Shown here one piece after another: positions 47,132-60,700 of a stretch of DNA of 64,000 nucleotides. The stretch lies in the NCBI GenBank assembly GCA_000499405.2, contig HG738139.1:10688616-10752615 (forward strand), written 5' to 3'. A model generated the notes under the pieces. The model made no database searches, was not told the origin of the DNA, and saw only the letters and a list, made by a program, of their open reading frames with translations. Within the stretch, counting starts at the first letter, position 1. The number at the start of each line of letters is the position of its first letter. This DNA comes from Onchocerca volvulus. Lineage: Eukaryota > Nematoda > Chromadorea > Rhabditida > Onchocercidae. Made by a program: the position numbers and the translations under genes.

Positions 47132-50100
47132 ATGGATAAACGGAATTTACCGGTTCCAGTAAGAAAATGCGAATCATTTTTCAGGATTGTATCAGAAATT
47201 TGTGCTATCTTTTGCTTCAAGCTATTAGTCCAGTCCAAGGATTATTCTACCATATTTGAATTTAAAAATCTCATTGATAACAAAAGATTTAATAGGAAAG
47301 GTGGACAATTGTAATAGAGTGGAAATGAATGAGTAAAACTGACAAGATAGGAAAAATTGTAATAAATGGATAGATCATTCGATTCGATTGGAGGGAAGAA
47401 AAAATATGATCAGATTATATTAGTTTAGATAGGATAGGGCATTTGATGAATATTGTATTAAAAGAACAAATTATTTGATTATAGTAATCTGTGAAATATC
47501 TTTAGAATCAATTGTTCATTCAAAAAAAAAAAATAATTTTTAATTAGTCAGCAGTTGTTCATTAATAATTTATCAATAAAAATTGAAATGTTTTCAAAAA
47601 ATTTGTTGGAAAAATGAATTTTTTCTTTAAGATCTGTTAAATTTTGTTTTTCATTTACAGTAACATCAAAAAATAATTAAGTAATGAAAATATGTTACGA
47701 CAAATGTTGTGTCTGAATGTTCTTTTTTATTTTAGCCAATAGTAGTGGATTTGGACTATTTGACTGGCAATAGGACTTCCAAGAGTAACAAAGAAACAAA
47801 AAATATGGGAAAGCTTGAAATGATGGATATTGATAATGAGCAAGTTATGGAAATGCATGCAGATGGAGGATCTCCAACTTCATGTACAGCAACATCAGGG
47901 ATGAAAACATTCGTTAGTATTCTGGAAGAAGGATGCAAAAAGTATTACGATGGAACATCGCCCATTTTTACACCTGGTCTCATGAATATGGTTAGCAATA
48001 TGCTTTTCATTCAAATGAAATTGGAATTTGTAATTTCTATTCATTTATGACTTATAGAAAAGTTTCAGTTTTATATAAGTACATAAGTAAACCTGGGTAC
48101 ATAATGTTATTTGTATATTACGGAAAGGTAGAGCGATTCCAGTTTTTTATCGTGTCCTGAAAAAAATTTACATAAAACTTCATTATTTTAGCCTAATTCA
48201 TTTGTAATACGATGTGAATTGTATGGTATCCATACGGTGGGTCAAGGAAGAACGAAAAAAATCGCAAAACAGATGGCTGCAAAAGATATGCTGAAAAAAG
48301 TCCCTTTTTTGATTTTGCTTAAAGATGGAATTATATTTCTAGAGTTTTATTTTTAAGGAAATTACTCAACTGTTTATTTAATGAGGTATAATATACCATG
48401 AAGTATTTCGAAATTCTTCGTATTGATGCTTCAACCAACCTTGATATCGTTGAGCTTATAAGCTATTCGTATGTCAGATGTGTCGACTTTCGAGACTTCA
48501 GTTTTGCACAATACCATTAAGACAAGGAATAAATATATTTCGTTTTCGTCCCTTACTCATCTAAAATTCTAGCATTTTCATCTAACATTCTAATATTCTG
48601 ACTCCATGGCATTCTCATCTCATTTAACTCATCTATCATTCTGTGGATACCGTTAAAGTTTATTTTGCCCACAAATATCTTAAATGCCATCATGAGTTTT
48701 GTATCTGTTCAAATCAGTTGTTTATATCAGAAGTTGAAGTTTGTGGCTTTCTGAGAAATGATTTTGGCGTTTCTTTTCGGTAAATGTAATTGATTCATTT
48801 GCATAGTTATCGGATTTATTTCAGATGATTGAGAAGGAATCATTTAGTGATTTTGGACTCGGCAAAACAAAAGAAGAAGCATTGGCTAACTTGTGAGTTA
48901 TATGCTTTTTTGAGATACAAATTATTGCAAACTCTTGGTAATTACAGTTGTACAAATTAATTATACAAATGAAATTATATAAATTACATTAGATATTGCT
49001 TTACCTTACAAAAAGAATATGAATTTTAATATTGTCGTATCTTCATTTTATCAATAATTTTATAGATAAAAATATGGGATGTAACCGTTCAAAAGCAGTT
49101 AGTGAGAGAACTTTGTGAAATTTGCAGAAGTGGTACAGCTGAACCCATTAGCTTAGAAAATTATGAACTGGATATTGACCTGAGATTTTCGTAGATGACA
49201 AAATGGAAAGATATAGCATTATCATGAATATTAATAATGCAGGAAATTACTCCTTAGTTCCTTGTTTGTGTTTAAGGATGAATGGGTAGGTTTCAAATCT
49301 TATTCAAATATATGATGGTCATATAGATGGTCAATATTAATAAAAGTAATGATTTGTCTTTTTCTGATTATTTTTCCTGTGTTTGTCTTGTAAACTCTCA
49401 TTATTTCTTATCAATTCTAATCTTATTATTTCTTATCAGTTATAATTCCAGATGTGTGACACTTTAAAAAAAAAAAAATCGAAGTACCATTCATACTCTA
49501 AATGTTAGTGTATTTTGAAATAATTTTTGGAATTGTAAGAGTTCTATTTATTTTACAGAGAAAGTTTAACAGTTGATTTTCAAAATCGAACAAATGGAGA
49601 TGATTCTCTTACAGAGAATTGGATTGGGAAAGTAAACGAAAGGTTCGAATTTTTTTATTGTTACAGAGATATTATATCATTTTCTGTTGTATTTATTAAA
49701 CAAATAATTGATTATAAATTGAAGTCGGATTTTCATTTTAGATGTCAAAAATTGAAATTATCAAATGCTGTTTATGAAATCGATGAAGAAGGACCTCCAA
49801 ATCAGCGGACTTTTATTGCTACGTGCAAAATAGGGAAGATTAATGTAGTGGCAAATGGAAAAACGAAAAAGGTTGTGATAAATCGATAATATCTTTTAGA
49901 GTCATTTTTCCATTCTACCTACAGGACGAGTTTTTTTTCCGTAGCTCTACTCTCTTTTATCTTTGCTTTTTCCTATCTTTTTTCTTTTTTATCTTCTTTT
50001 TTTCTTTTTTTGCATAATTGCAAACTTGTTTTGCCGTCTAATTTCAATCTGAGCTGAAGCAGATCAGTTTTTTTCAAAGTATTTATATCATTATTTTACA

Positions 50101-50976
50101 GATTTCTTTAGTATGTATGAAATATTACAGATAGCAAAGACACTAGCCGCTCAAAAAATGTGCGCTCAGTTAGAAAATTGGAAAGATTTGGTAGATGATG
50201 TTGGAAATGTAGCGCTTACCTCTACAGATCAAGAAGCTGCGAGTCATACTGAATCCACAGCAAATGAAAGTGAAGTAAGTAATTGAAGTTTGGTTGAAAA
50301 AAAAACTGAAATACTTCTCTAAAAATCATTTCTTAAAGGAATACCAATTTTAATAGTTAAGAATATAGTTTTTCTTTTCTTTTTTTTTTTTCAGAATATT
50401 GATTGGTCATCGGATACAGTAACCCATTCGGAATCGTTGCGAAAAGTTCGTGCTGCATTTCAAGATGGCTCTGGTGTAAAAGGTCTTACGGAAAAGTTGG
50501 CTGAATTAATTAAATCGGGTGACGAAAATATCAGTAAAATTTTTCCGAATCAGAAACTGAAATTTGTATTTCTTAAGCCAGATTTAGATGGTATGTATTT
50601 ATGAAAGTATTCATTTTTGCTTCAATTAATATAGTAATAGATAAAAATTGAGAAATACTTCAGAATAAGTGATGCAATAGGTAGTTGTGAAATTAAATAT
50701 TCCTGAAATTATCATTGCATAAGAATTACTTCAGGTAACTTGCAATGTATGCTCTCAATTAATGGTCCTAATGATATGAAAAACGGTTTTTATGGATATG
50801 GAGCGACTGAAACGGACGCGAAAGATTATGCTGCACGAAATGCACTCATATATTTGGAATTGTTTGTGCGGACTCCTGAGCCAGCAAGAAATTCTAGTAA
50901 TTCATCAGAGATGCAAGTGATGGCGAAAAATTTTTCAGAAGAAGGAAGTCAAAACTCTCCACTGGAAAAACATTAA
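47132..50976 (+). CDS. rde-4: RDE-4-like dsRNA-binding protein with three dsRBDs
   Basis: Exons: 47132-47158, 47736-47990, 48192-48299, 48825-48892, a disputed exon ending 49190 (starting 49066 or 49107), 49559-49642, 49742-49871, 50131-50274, 50395-50590, 50735-50976; about 445 aa. dsRBD1 (about 66-130) ends with GQGRTKKIAKQMAAKDML. It is followed by TKEEALANL, like TKEEALSNI in C. elegans RDE-4. dsRBD2 (about 200-272) begins TENWIGKVNERCQKLKL, matching TENWVGKLQEKSQKSKL of RDE-4, and ends GKTKKIAKTLAAQKM. A third, degenerate domain (about 318-405) ends YGATETDAKDYAARNALIYL. RDE-4 binds long dsRNA and works with Dicer and RDE-1 to make primary siRNAs. The donor at 48300 (GTCCCT) is weak, and the junction after 48892 is out of frame with a canonical splice at 49066 (see findings). 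AATAAA at 51220 is a likely poly(A) signal. Confidence 0.8.
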
Positions 50977-51219
50977 GTATCTATAATTCAAAAAATCTCT
51001 TTACATTGCTTTCATGTGGATTTAAAAACAAAATAAGTACCATTTCAAAACTGTTCTCTTAAGAATTCATTCAAAAGTATTGTATATGAGATAAAATTTT
51101 TTAACTTTAGAACAGTTTGATTAATTTGGAATTATTCATTTTCCGAAAGTTTTATAGTTCACATTGTTCACTTTATATGCTGACTTAGTATTTACACTAT
51201 GATTTTGTTTAATACATTG

Positions 51220-51225
51220 AATAAA
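51220..51225 (+). promoter_or_regulatory. AATAAA polyadenylation signal of rde-4-like gene
   Basis: AATAAA about 245 bp past the stop codon. Confidence 0.5.
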
Positions 51226-52577
51226 ACAATTTTTCTCAATCTAGCACTGCCTCATTTGTGAATTCACAAAATAAAAAAACTTGATCTTCGTCAACAGCCA
51301 ACGATTCACCTCAAATATCTATTTATCCTTGGCTTCTAATATTTTTGATAACTTTAACATCATTGCATATTATCAGAGAGTAAATTCATTTTCAAGTTGT
51401 ATTGTCACATTTTTTAGCGTAAATGAGATTTTTAAAGGCAAGAAAATATTTTTATATCCAAGTGATAATTTCCACTTCTATTACATATTCCAAAAAAAAA
51501 AAAAAAACCAATGGAGATTTCCAAGGCACTTGACATCGATTGCATCATTAATTTAATTAAAGATGATTGCACAGTATTTTTTTTTAAACTGCTGTTTATA
51601 AGATATAATGCACTTTTGTCTAAATTTTCATTTACTACAGTTCAAAGTGATTTATATTTTATTTATCAAGTTTTTCTTCATTATCTGTTTGATTAATTTT
51701 CTAATAAATTTATCCATCATTTGATACAATATTTTTTAGTAATCCTATCAATAATTTTCTCACAAAAAAATTTAAATAATACTAATCAACAAAACATTTC
51801 ATCTAATTTACTTTTTTGTTTATTTTACTGATGCTCCTCACCATTTAAAATTTATTCTAAAAACATTAAATATTACTACATACACAAAGTGTAATATAAA
51901 GAAGGAACAATCATAATATCTATTCTTAAATAAATATCAATCGAGAATTTAATAAAAAATTTAATTTATAAATTACTCTATGCCTACTTTTTTTATTGAA
52001 GAACTGCATCCACCTAAGGTGATAATACATACCTGTTTTTTATCTGTCTCATTAATCTACTTGTTTTATTGATTACTTGACTGTTTTTTCTTACATATAC
52101 TTATCAATAGTTCTTGTTTCTTTTCCCTGACAAGACATCTAATCTTTTTTTTCCTTTTTTTTTTTTTTTTTTTTCTAAATTAGCACTAATTCATTTTATT
52201 TTCTCAAATTGTTGTTCACTACTGACATTCAAAAATGATGCATGATTCGTACCATTTCACAGATTTCATTCTTTCTACTTTCTTCTCTGTATCATCTACC
52301 AGCAGTTCTTATTTTCATTTCATTTATGGATAATTCTTAACTTTTTTTTTTTGATATTTCTTTCGCCACTTATCATTGATTTCTTATTTATTTTTCTGTT
52401 TACAGATTTTTTCTAACATATTTGATTTCCTCTTTATCTACTGCATTTTTACCTAGAACTAGACTCATTTTATATTGATACTTCTAATGGTAATATCTTA
52501 ATAATGATGAAAAATCATTAGCTAAAGATAAGAAGGTAGAATTAAAAGAGGTAATTATTACTATTCCTGGACTACTG
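51226..52577. other. convergent intergenic region
   Basis: Between the 3' ends of the rde-4-like and COQ10 genes. T-rich with oligo-T runs (52145-52174). Plus ORFs near 51281-51696 are low-complexity and have no support. TTTATT at 52387 could be the COQ10 poly(A) signal on the minus strand. Confidence 0.4.
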
Positions 52578-54510
52578 CTACCGAACTTTTTTTAGAACCT
52601 TAAAGTTTTTATAATGATCGAAGGATGGTGAGCCATATTTAGTTTCAGCTCTTTTTAAGAACGCTACAACCATAGTTTGAACAACATGATCGAAAAAATG
52701 GTGTGCAAGGAATGTATGAAATACTGAATGGAATTCGAACGCAAGAGTGAAGATCAGAGTACAAGAACGAGTATTGTTAGCTAGACCTGCACCAAACTGC
52801 CACGTTGATTCCAGCGTTTTGAATAGCGTTTTATCGGTACATACAGACTGAAAATATTGTAATTTTCCTTGAACAGTACCAAATAGAAATCTCTACTTAT
52901 TTCAATTTAAAAAATATAGTTTTTGGTGGTTCTCTAGCAATGCTACAGTTACTGATTTATCAATTACATTGGACATAACAGAAATATAAATTCTCAATAT
53001 CCTGAAGAAATATAACTGAATAATTTAAAATATTAAATAAGGACCAAGATATTCATAATACATATAAATAATATATTTATGAACATCTAAGAATACTGAA
53101 ATTATTAATAACTTACGCGAACGATGTTTGGTTTTTTGATCGAAACTCGAGATGTATATGTCTCACACACAGGTGGAAAGCCGATTTGAAGCCGAGCTGT
53201 GAACAAATCTGGTGAATGTTTCTGTAAACAGATTAGTCCTTGAAACAACTGGAAAATGCAATAAAAAACAATATCACGAGATAAACTATGATTTTTTTTT
53301 TTTACTTTTTTTTTTTTTCATTTTTACACTATAAATGATCAATTCATTTCTATTTCGCCAAATATTTTCTACATCATTCTGCATTTTATTTAGTTGCAAG
53401 TTTTCCATTTATTATATATCGGCAGTAAGTCTACAGCTTCATATAATATAAGCTTTATACTACTTTACACGCAAGTGCTGTGAAAATAGAATGCAATGAT
53501 TGCACTAGAACTTATTTAATACCTTTCAAGCAAACTATGAAATTGGAAAAAAAAGTAAAGTGCGGCTATGCATGGTGTAAATAATTTATTAGGATCAAGC
53601 AAGCCGAATACTGCTATTACACAAGAAAGAATAATTGACAGAAGGAATTTTCCAGTATTACTAACTTTTGTTGTAGTAATAGAGCTACGTGTTGCAGTAG
53701 CTAACTTTACGGAAATAAAAAAAGTATATGAAACAATAATTCATATAAGGATTCAAAAAGTTGTAAATTAGGATATAAAAAACATAAGCCATTTATGAGT
53801 ATAGTGGATAATTGTTTTAGCCTTATTCAAATAACAATATTTACTGTTCATTATGCTATTTATTTTCTAATGCATGTAAAACATAAAAAAATTAAAGTTA
53901 GTGCAGAAAAAAATGACCTACTTTAATACTAGCAGCTGTACACCACGGTACAAATTCTGGATATTCAGATACATTTGCAGCAATGCTAAACATCTCCTCT
54001 GCAGTAAATCTGAAAAGAGATATATGAAATTATTCTAAGAATGCATGATTATTCTTACTTAGAAAACAAACATCAATAGATGGAATACAAATAATAAATT
54101 ACTAGAAATCTTATTTGGAATATGATTCAATCACCAAAGCATAATAATAACGTCAATTTAGGAACAATTCGTTATCTTTTTACTAAATTATTTAAATCAT
54201 AACTATCACTACTCTCACTGAATAAATACAAAAGCCTACTTATTTAGGAAGCTTGAATTACTGTTTAAATCAAATTAAAGTTATTTTTAGCTGCATATAA
54301 AAGATTTAGACGGATTTTTAGGATTCATCCATATATCTGAAACTTCTAATGAAACTAATGCTAGAAATTCGAAAGTTCTAGCTGAAAAAATGCATTAAAA
54401 TATTACCCAACAATACGTTTCTCCTGGTATTCTTTTAAATTTGTCAATTTTTTCAATGAAAGGAATAAATTCCTCCGTGGTACAAAATAGGTGTATTTCA
54501 ATATCATCAT
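52578..54510 (-). CDS. coq-10: coenzyme Q-binding protein COQ10 (START-domain family)
   Basis: Four exons (minus): 54407-54510, 53922-54009, 53117-53248, 52578-52847. They join in consistent phase and give 197 aa. The N-terminus (MMILKYTYFVPRRNLFLSLK) is a likely mitochondrial targeting peptide. The body matches COQ10: EYQEKRIVGFTAEEMF, VSEYPEFVPWC, LQIGFPPVCETYTS, LFKTLESTWQFGAG, then a C-terminal helix (FFDHVVQTMVVAFLKRAETK). COQ10 binds ubiquinone and is needed for efficient CoQ use and synthesis at the mitochondrial inner membrane. Length is close to animal COQ10 proteins (about 230 aa). A second ATG directly follows the first. No key segment is missing. Confidence 0.93.
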
Positions 54511-55882
54511 ATAACGATGAACATATCTGAAATATTTCGCTAATCGGAAAAATTCTTCTAAAATATATCATTAAATTTCTCACAATTTCGTATTTTAAGA
54601 TTCCAATTAGTTGGAAAAAATGAATAAGTTTTTCACAAGTAACAAGAAAACTGAACTATTCCGTGAATTATATTGTATATGAATTAACTTCTCTAGGAAA
54701 CACACAGTGAACATTCGAAGTTAAAGAAGGTAAACCTGGTAAAAATCAATAAAAATTATCAGTCCACAGCTGATTATTAAGTGTAATGTTCTTAAAAATT
54801 TTTTTTTTCCGAAATATTTCCGAAGATATTTTTCTCTGCACCATACTTTTAAAATAATTCATTGCAAATCATTTTTAGACAATTTACTATCTTTATAACT
54901 TATAAATAAAAGAATACTATATTTTATCAGCAATTTGATTGTAACAAATCAAAAAAAATGAAAATAATACTGACATATCAAAATTATTCCTAAAAAGATT
55001 GTTTCATTCACTGATTGACAGATTCCATACGAACAACAAATAATATTTCATCAAAAATGTTTTATAACTAAATGATTGTCAATAATGGTGAAATATAAAA
55101 TATACCTTCACAAAATACAAAAATACTAAATTGTGATTTTCTTGATTATTATATAAGAGGTTTTTTTTTTAGTTAATACAAGATTTTTTTTTTTTTTTTG
55201 CTTGCATACCATAGCCCATTTTTTCTAATAGGAACCTTTGTTAGATATTTATGGATTACCTATTACATACTGATTTGCAAAATTTAAATTTCTAAACATT
55301 AAACTATAGCCAAATAATAAATAAAACGGGACAATAAATTATACAGGTACAATATCATACTGATTCGCAAATATAAATATTTTACAGCTTATATATCTGA
55401 AAGAAAAATTTTAAAATCTACTTCAGCTTTATCAAAATATCGAAATATCCAAACATTCTAGTAAGCTGAAAAATATAGCTAATACTGTTAGCAAGTTTTA
55501 CATGTTGTTTTCCAGAGAGATTTCATTTCTTTAAAACAATAACATCTCAATTTATTATCCTGTTCGCCTTCTGTTTGTTTGCTTTACTTAACGCCACAGA
55601 CATGTAAACAAAAAAAAAAAAAACTTGGCAGTGAGCTTAGTATCAGCTCTAGTTATTTATTAACGATTGACATCATTAACTGGCTAGACAATTCAGGAAA
55701 TTAATTAGATATAAGATTTAATGATTTATGAAAAATTCTTCATTACTAATTGCAGATTATCTTCACTCAATACATGATGTTTTAATTCTCACATTTCAGT
55801 TCATATTTTATACTAATAATGTCTATAGTAAAGATAATTTTTGATGATAAAAATGCTTTTCATGTGAGTAGAAAATATAAAC

Positions 55883-55954
55883 CTGGCCATCTTTTTTACG
55901 ATGTTTCAATGGTAATGGCTGCGCAATGCTAATACTAGGAGGAACAAAAATGTG
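55883..55954 (-). other. exon-like 72-bp stretch
   Basis: Between a TTTTAAG acceptor-like site and a CAG/GTTTAT donor the minus strand reads 24 codons (HIFVPPSISIAQPLPLKHRK ...), phase 0 at both ends, with less AT-biased composition. No partner exon was found. Confidence 0.25.
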
Positions 55955-56282
55955 CTTAAAACTTCACAGAAATGGTGAAGATAATATTACATATAGCCTG
56001 CTATGACTCGAACCATCCATAATTTTACCTTACTAATAGTCAATTTATCGAAACAATATTATGATTATCTTCAGCCTCTTCTAAAAATTTGAAGAATGTC
56101 GTTACCGGTGTTCGATAGAATAACAATCAGAAAAGTATTGCACTAAATAACCAGATAATCTAGATAATGCAAGTTATGATAATAAGATATATTTAACGAA
56201 TAAATGAGACAACCTGTAATGAATAAATTTTACAAAATTTCCAGGAAAAAAGTATATTTAATATGATAAACAAACGACAGGA

Positions 56283-56585
56283 ATGTGCTCCGCAACAACA
56301 GCGATATTATTACAAGAAATTTCAAACACAAAGAAATATCCTAAACAACAAACAAATTTATCGATGCCAAGAATTTTAGAAAATGACAGAACTACCAAAA
56401 CAGGAAGTTCATATAGCAAAGAGAAAGTAATGATTTTAAAAAAATCACTAATGAATTACTTACAATCAGAACAGAAAAAAAATCGCAAAAATTAAAGGCC
56501 ATTTCTACTCATCCAGCATTGCAAGTACAAAAAAAAGGAACTGAAATTAAAACCCCACCTGAAAACCGGTTTTATGAATTAGGAT
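56283..56585 (+). pseudogene. two overlapping coding-like frames, possible degenerate gene fragment
   Basis: One frame runs 56283-56495 (MCSATTAILLQEISNTKKYP ... QSEQKKNRKN). A second frame overlaps it and continues to a TAA at 56583-56585 with protein-like text (LKAISTHPALQVQKKGTEIK, then TPPENRFYELG). The switch of frame at an A8 run suggests either a decayed gene or chance. No family is recognised. Confidence 0.25.
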
Positions 56586-57449
56586 AATATATCATTATTT
56601 GAATGAAAACATGCTATCATTTCCAACATGCTTAAAAACCTACAGGAAAAAGCAGTCGAACATATGTAATTTAGAATATTTAATAAATATATATGTGGGT
56701 ATATCAAAACGAATAATAATAATAAATATAAGTACTCAATATTTCGTGCAAATAATTGATACATATTCTGAAAATTTATGTTTAATAATCCAGAAACAAA
56801 AGTCATGACCATGGTCACTAATTTTTTTAAAACTAAACTGAAGTAATTTAAAATCACAGTCAAACGAAAAATGTTAAAGATTTGCTGTCCATTCGAATTC
56901 GAGAATAGAAGTTCGCATTCAATCTCATGATAATAAATGATTCTCTAATATCAAGAACTGAAAGATTTGTAAACTGAAAATTTTTGAAATGATTCAAAGA
57001 TTATAACTGCGACATAAATTCTCGATTACTACTTTTATTTTCCATATGTTCCAAACGAAACAAGAAAAATTATTCACTTTCCAATAAGCTTTTCATTTTT
57101 TTTTTCCCTATGAAAAAGAAAGATGCTTCCATTCTCTCCAGGAAATGGGATTAAGAGGAAAATGCTTTTTCCTATCTTTCGAAACATCAGAAAATTTGCA
57201 AAAAATCAGATGCAAAGGAAGTAAGGTAATATATTATCGGAAAAAAGTGCAAAAATCAAGAATAAAATGAAAGTCTAAATCAGGAAGTTGCATAAATTAC
57301 GGTACCTTAATCAGAAAATTGCATAAATTAATTATGACTCAATTCGAAAACGTAAACATTCGTTTAAACTTACTCAAATTTCTCTACAAATCATGAAAAA
57401 TATAGCTGGATGAGTTCTTAAACCACAATGAAACAAAGTGCAAATACGC

Positions 57450-57450
<1 letters not shown>

Positions 57451-57501
<51 letters not shown>
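57451..57501 (+). repeat. 51-nt poly(A) tract
   Basis: Uninterrupted run of 51 A, about 275 bp past the 3' end of STT3B. Confidence 0.9.
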
Positions 57502-57503
<2 letters not shown>

Positions 57504-57777
57504 AATTAAAAGAAGAAATAAATATATTAGGAAATCAATGATAAAGCTACAGAACATGATCAAATAATTTCTTATTTGCTTTTCAGAAGGGCGAAAAACT
57601 CATCACCTTTAGCAAAAAAATTTTTCTAAAAACTTTATTTTGACTGAAAATAGTGTTTGATGTTTGATATTTTGAATTCCTAGTTCCTAAAATCCCATAA
57701 ATAAAGTACAAACAAACAATTCATACGACTAGTGCCGGATTACAAACATTTATATCGCCTAGAGGATTGTGAAATTC

Positions 57778-60700
57778 TTAAGCACGCTTCGGTGGTCGAT
57801 GCCCTTTCACTACTGCTGGTTTTCCTTGTATAATACCTTTCTTTGATTTATTCTGAAAATAATAATATATATACTAAAGGCTTAATAATCTGAGTGAAAT
57901 TCATCATTCTGATTTTTCAACAAATTAAGTTGAAAATTAACGAAAAAAAAAAATTCCAGGAAATATCAAAAAATGAAGGGATCTATAGCAAATGATGCAG
58001 AATACGTTTAGAAATGTGCAAAATATACTCAGAAATGACATTCTGCCTACAAGCGAAAGCTCAGATTGAGACTTCAATCACTTCGTATTTAATTTTCAAA
58101 AAATGGAGATTTGAAAGAAGAGAAGTGCGTATCCATACTTTTCTTGAAGAATGTAATACTGGTTTCTTTCGCCTATTCTTTTCTGGAATCACTGGTCTGT
58201 TCTTTTGCTTCAGCACTTTGTAAATTCTCACAAGCCAGTTTTGTGATGTGTAAGCTTCTTCCAAATGTTCCAGCACAATATTTTTCCGACCAATTACATA
58301 TCCACGGGTTCGATCGAAACCTGCTTGTTGTCGATAACCCATCTGAGGAGTTATTTTTTTTAATTAGGAAAAATAAAGTTTTAATCGCAAAAAAAAGAAA
58401 AAAAATAAAGTGAAAAATTAAAACATTCTTCCGGTCACTGATGTCTTGTCAACCACACTAAACATTTCAGGAATGTATCGAATGAACTCTATTACTGCTA
58501 AACCGACATTCCGACAAAATATCCAAACTTGATTTCATGGAAACTCTTAGAACACTTACCTCAAAATCTCCAAAACGATAATAACTTATTTTATACATAA
58601 CAGAATTAAGCATTGTTTCAGAAGCTTGTGATCCAACACTGTAATCTCCCGACTCTGTGAAATAATTTGCTTCATGTATCTCTTTTGGATGTTCACCTTC
58701 AGCTATTCGTACCATCCATAGAAATTTATTAATATCGTCGCCTGAAAGAATTCAATTTATCTCAAATTATTACATAATTTTTAAGCATCAATAGTTTTTT
58801 CTTTTTTTTTTTTATAAACAGTAAAACAGCAACAGATTTTAAGCCCAAGAAATATTTTTCTTCATTTATATATCTCAAAAAAAAGGATCAGAATAGATAG
58901 GAAACACAAATTTATATATAAAAACACTTCCAGCTCAAATTTAATGAAATGAATAACCAACCTGAATAACCAATAACGCCACCAAAAATAACCAGTACAT
59001 AGTCGACGTCCAGTGCATGCATAATTTCATATGCTGCTGATTCATTCGATGCCATCGCTTTCCCAACCTAAAAAAAAAGACAAACCTAATTCTAACTTTT
59101 TTAAAGTAAAACAAATATGGAAAACAATTCAATTATTTGGTGGATAATGTGAACCAGAATCAGCTTTAAAACAGAAGAGAATGAAACTTTGTTTACAATG
59201 ACATTTTATAAAGCATCTTACAAAAAATAGGAACTGGTCATTGATTAAATGATGTTTTCAACTGACTTATATAAAATTCAACTTTTTCCTTTCCGTTGAA
59301 AGCTTTATTCATCAACAAGAATATTTTTAAAAAAAAATTATTAATTAATTACTAGAGCTATATGTGAATTATTCCATGTATTGTTGTCCACTAAGGTGGT
59401 ACGATTTGCCATACCAGCTATTTGATAACCATAATCCCACCAACTCATTACACGAGCATTCTCTTCCGTATTTTTTCGCAACCAATAATAAGCTTCACGG
59501 AAATCATCCATTATTTCACGGCCCCTACAGCGAACAAGAGGGAACAGGTTTTTTCTTTTATTTTTCTGTGATATTTAATTACAAAACTATTCAAAAATAA
59601 TTATAGATCGAATAAAAAGCAACTAAAATGATAATTAAATAAAATTGTCAATATTTCATCTTTTAAAACTCTAATCATTATTTCTTAATCTCATCATTCT
59701 TCATTAAATATCTTGAATATCTACTAATAGCAATATTTCATAAACCGATAAACCTACCCATGAGAATTATGTGACTGTAAGACAACGGATGGATGAGAAT
59801 ATGCATTGCTCGTGACATATGTACAATGCACAACGAACATCAGCAGCATCAGAACGAGTACCACTGAAACAATAGATCGGGCATTCATTCCTATAGATAC
59901 TTCACTACTTTCTGGTGCTGCTTGATTTATCCATGATCCACTTTTCCGACCTTTTCCAACTTTGTCGTATAAATGTTTATTTTCTTCTTCATCGTTAACA
60001 CTGAAATAATTTTCTTTTTTGTCATTTATTATTCACAAGCTACTGCTAGTATTTGGATATCTATCAACGGAATAGATTAGATTCAAAAAAAGACAGTACA
60101 GTTTGAAATGCTATGCTTCAGTTCACATTTTAATATGCTCCCGTTTAGTTGTTGCGCATTCACAACGAAAGATAAAGTATTCAAGACAAGAATAAAACAG
60201 GTGGAGTGCACAGACAATTATATAGAACACTACTTTTTAAAATCACTCTTAAAGCTGTACGGCTGCTTTTGACATAATAAGTTTCTTTTACAAGCTTCTT
60301 TTCTAGAGTCTTATGCCTAATAGAACACTTCATAATAATCATCAAATGAAATTATCAAACATAGCAAAACAATGATAAACGAACTTTTTTGACTGATCAC
60401 CCTCATCAATCAGATACCTTTCGTAAGTATAAGAAAAAGCTATTCCAGAAAGTATGCAGACAACTGGAGTAAGTGTGAGCATTAAACGAACCATTACACC
60501 AGCAAAATACACAGCCGTTACTGCATAAAGTATTACTGAAAAGTATAGCTACAGATATTTCCAATATTGTTTATCAAAATGAAGAAAAAGGAAAATGTAT
60601 GACTCTTTACACTGATCCATAACTTGGAACTTGAGAATTAAAAAAGAAAGAATAACATCCAGAGAGTTAAAATAAAAAAAAAAAAGAAAAAAAAAAACTA

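Larger units (their letters stand above)
54511..57777. other. intergenic region with weak coding traces and a 51-nt poly(A) run
   Basis: AT-rich sequence between COQ10 and STT3B, both on the minus strand. Apart from the two traces listed separately (55883-55954 and 56283-56585) and the poly(A) run, nothing could be supported. Confidence 0.4.

Noticed and set aside
56579..56863. Hydrophobic minus ORF of 94 codons
   Set aside because: AT-rich antisense of noncoding sequence; no splice context or family pattern, and partly overlaps a plus coding trace.
58111..58413. Plus ORF of 100 codons
   Set aside because: Antisense shadow of the STT3B exon 58139-58342.
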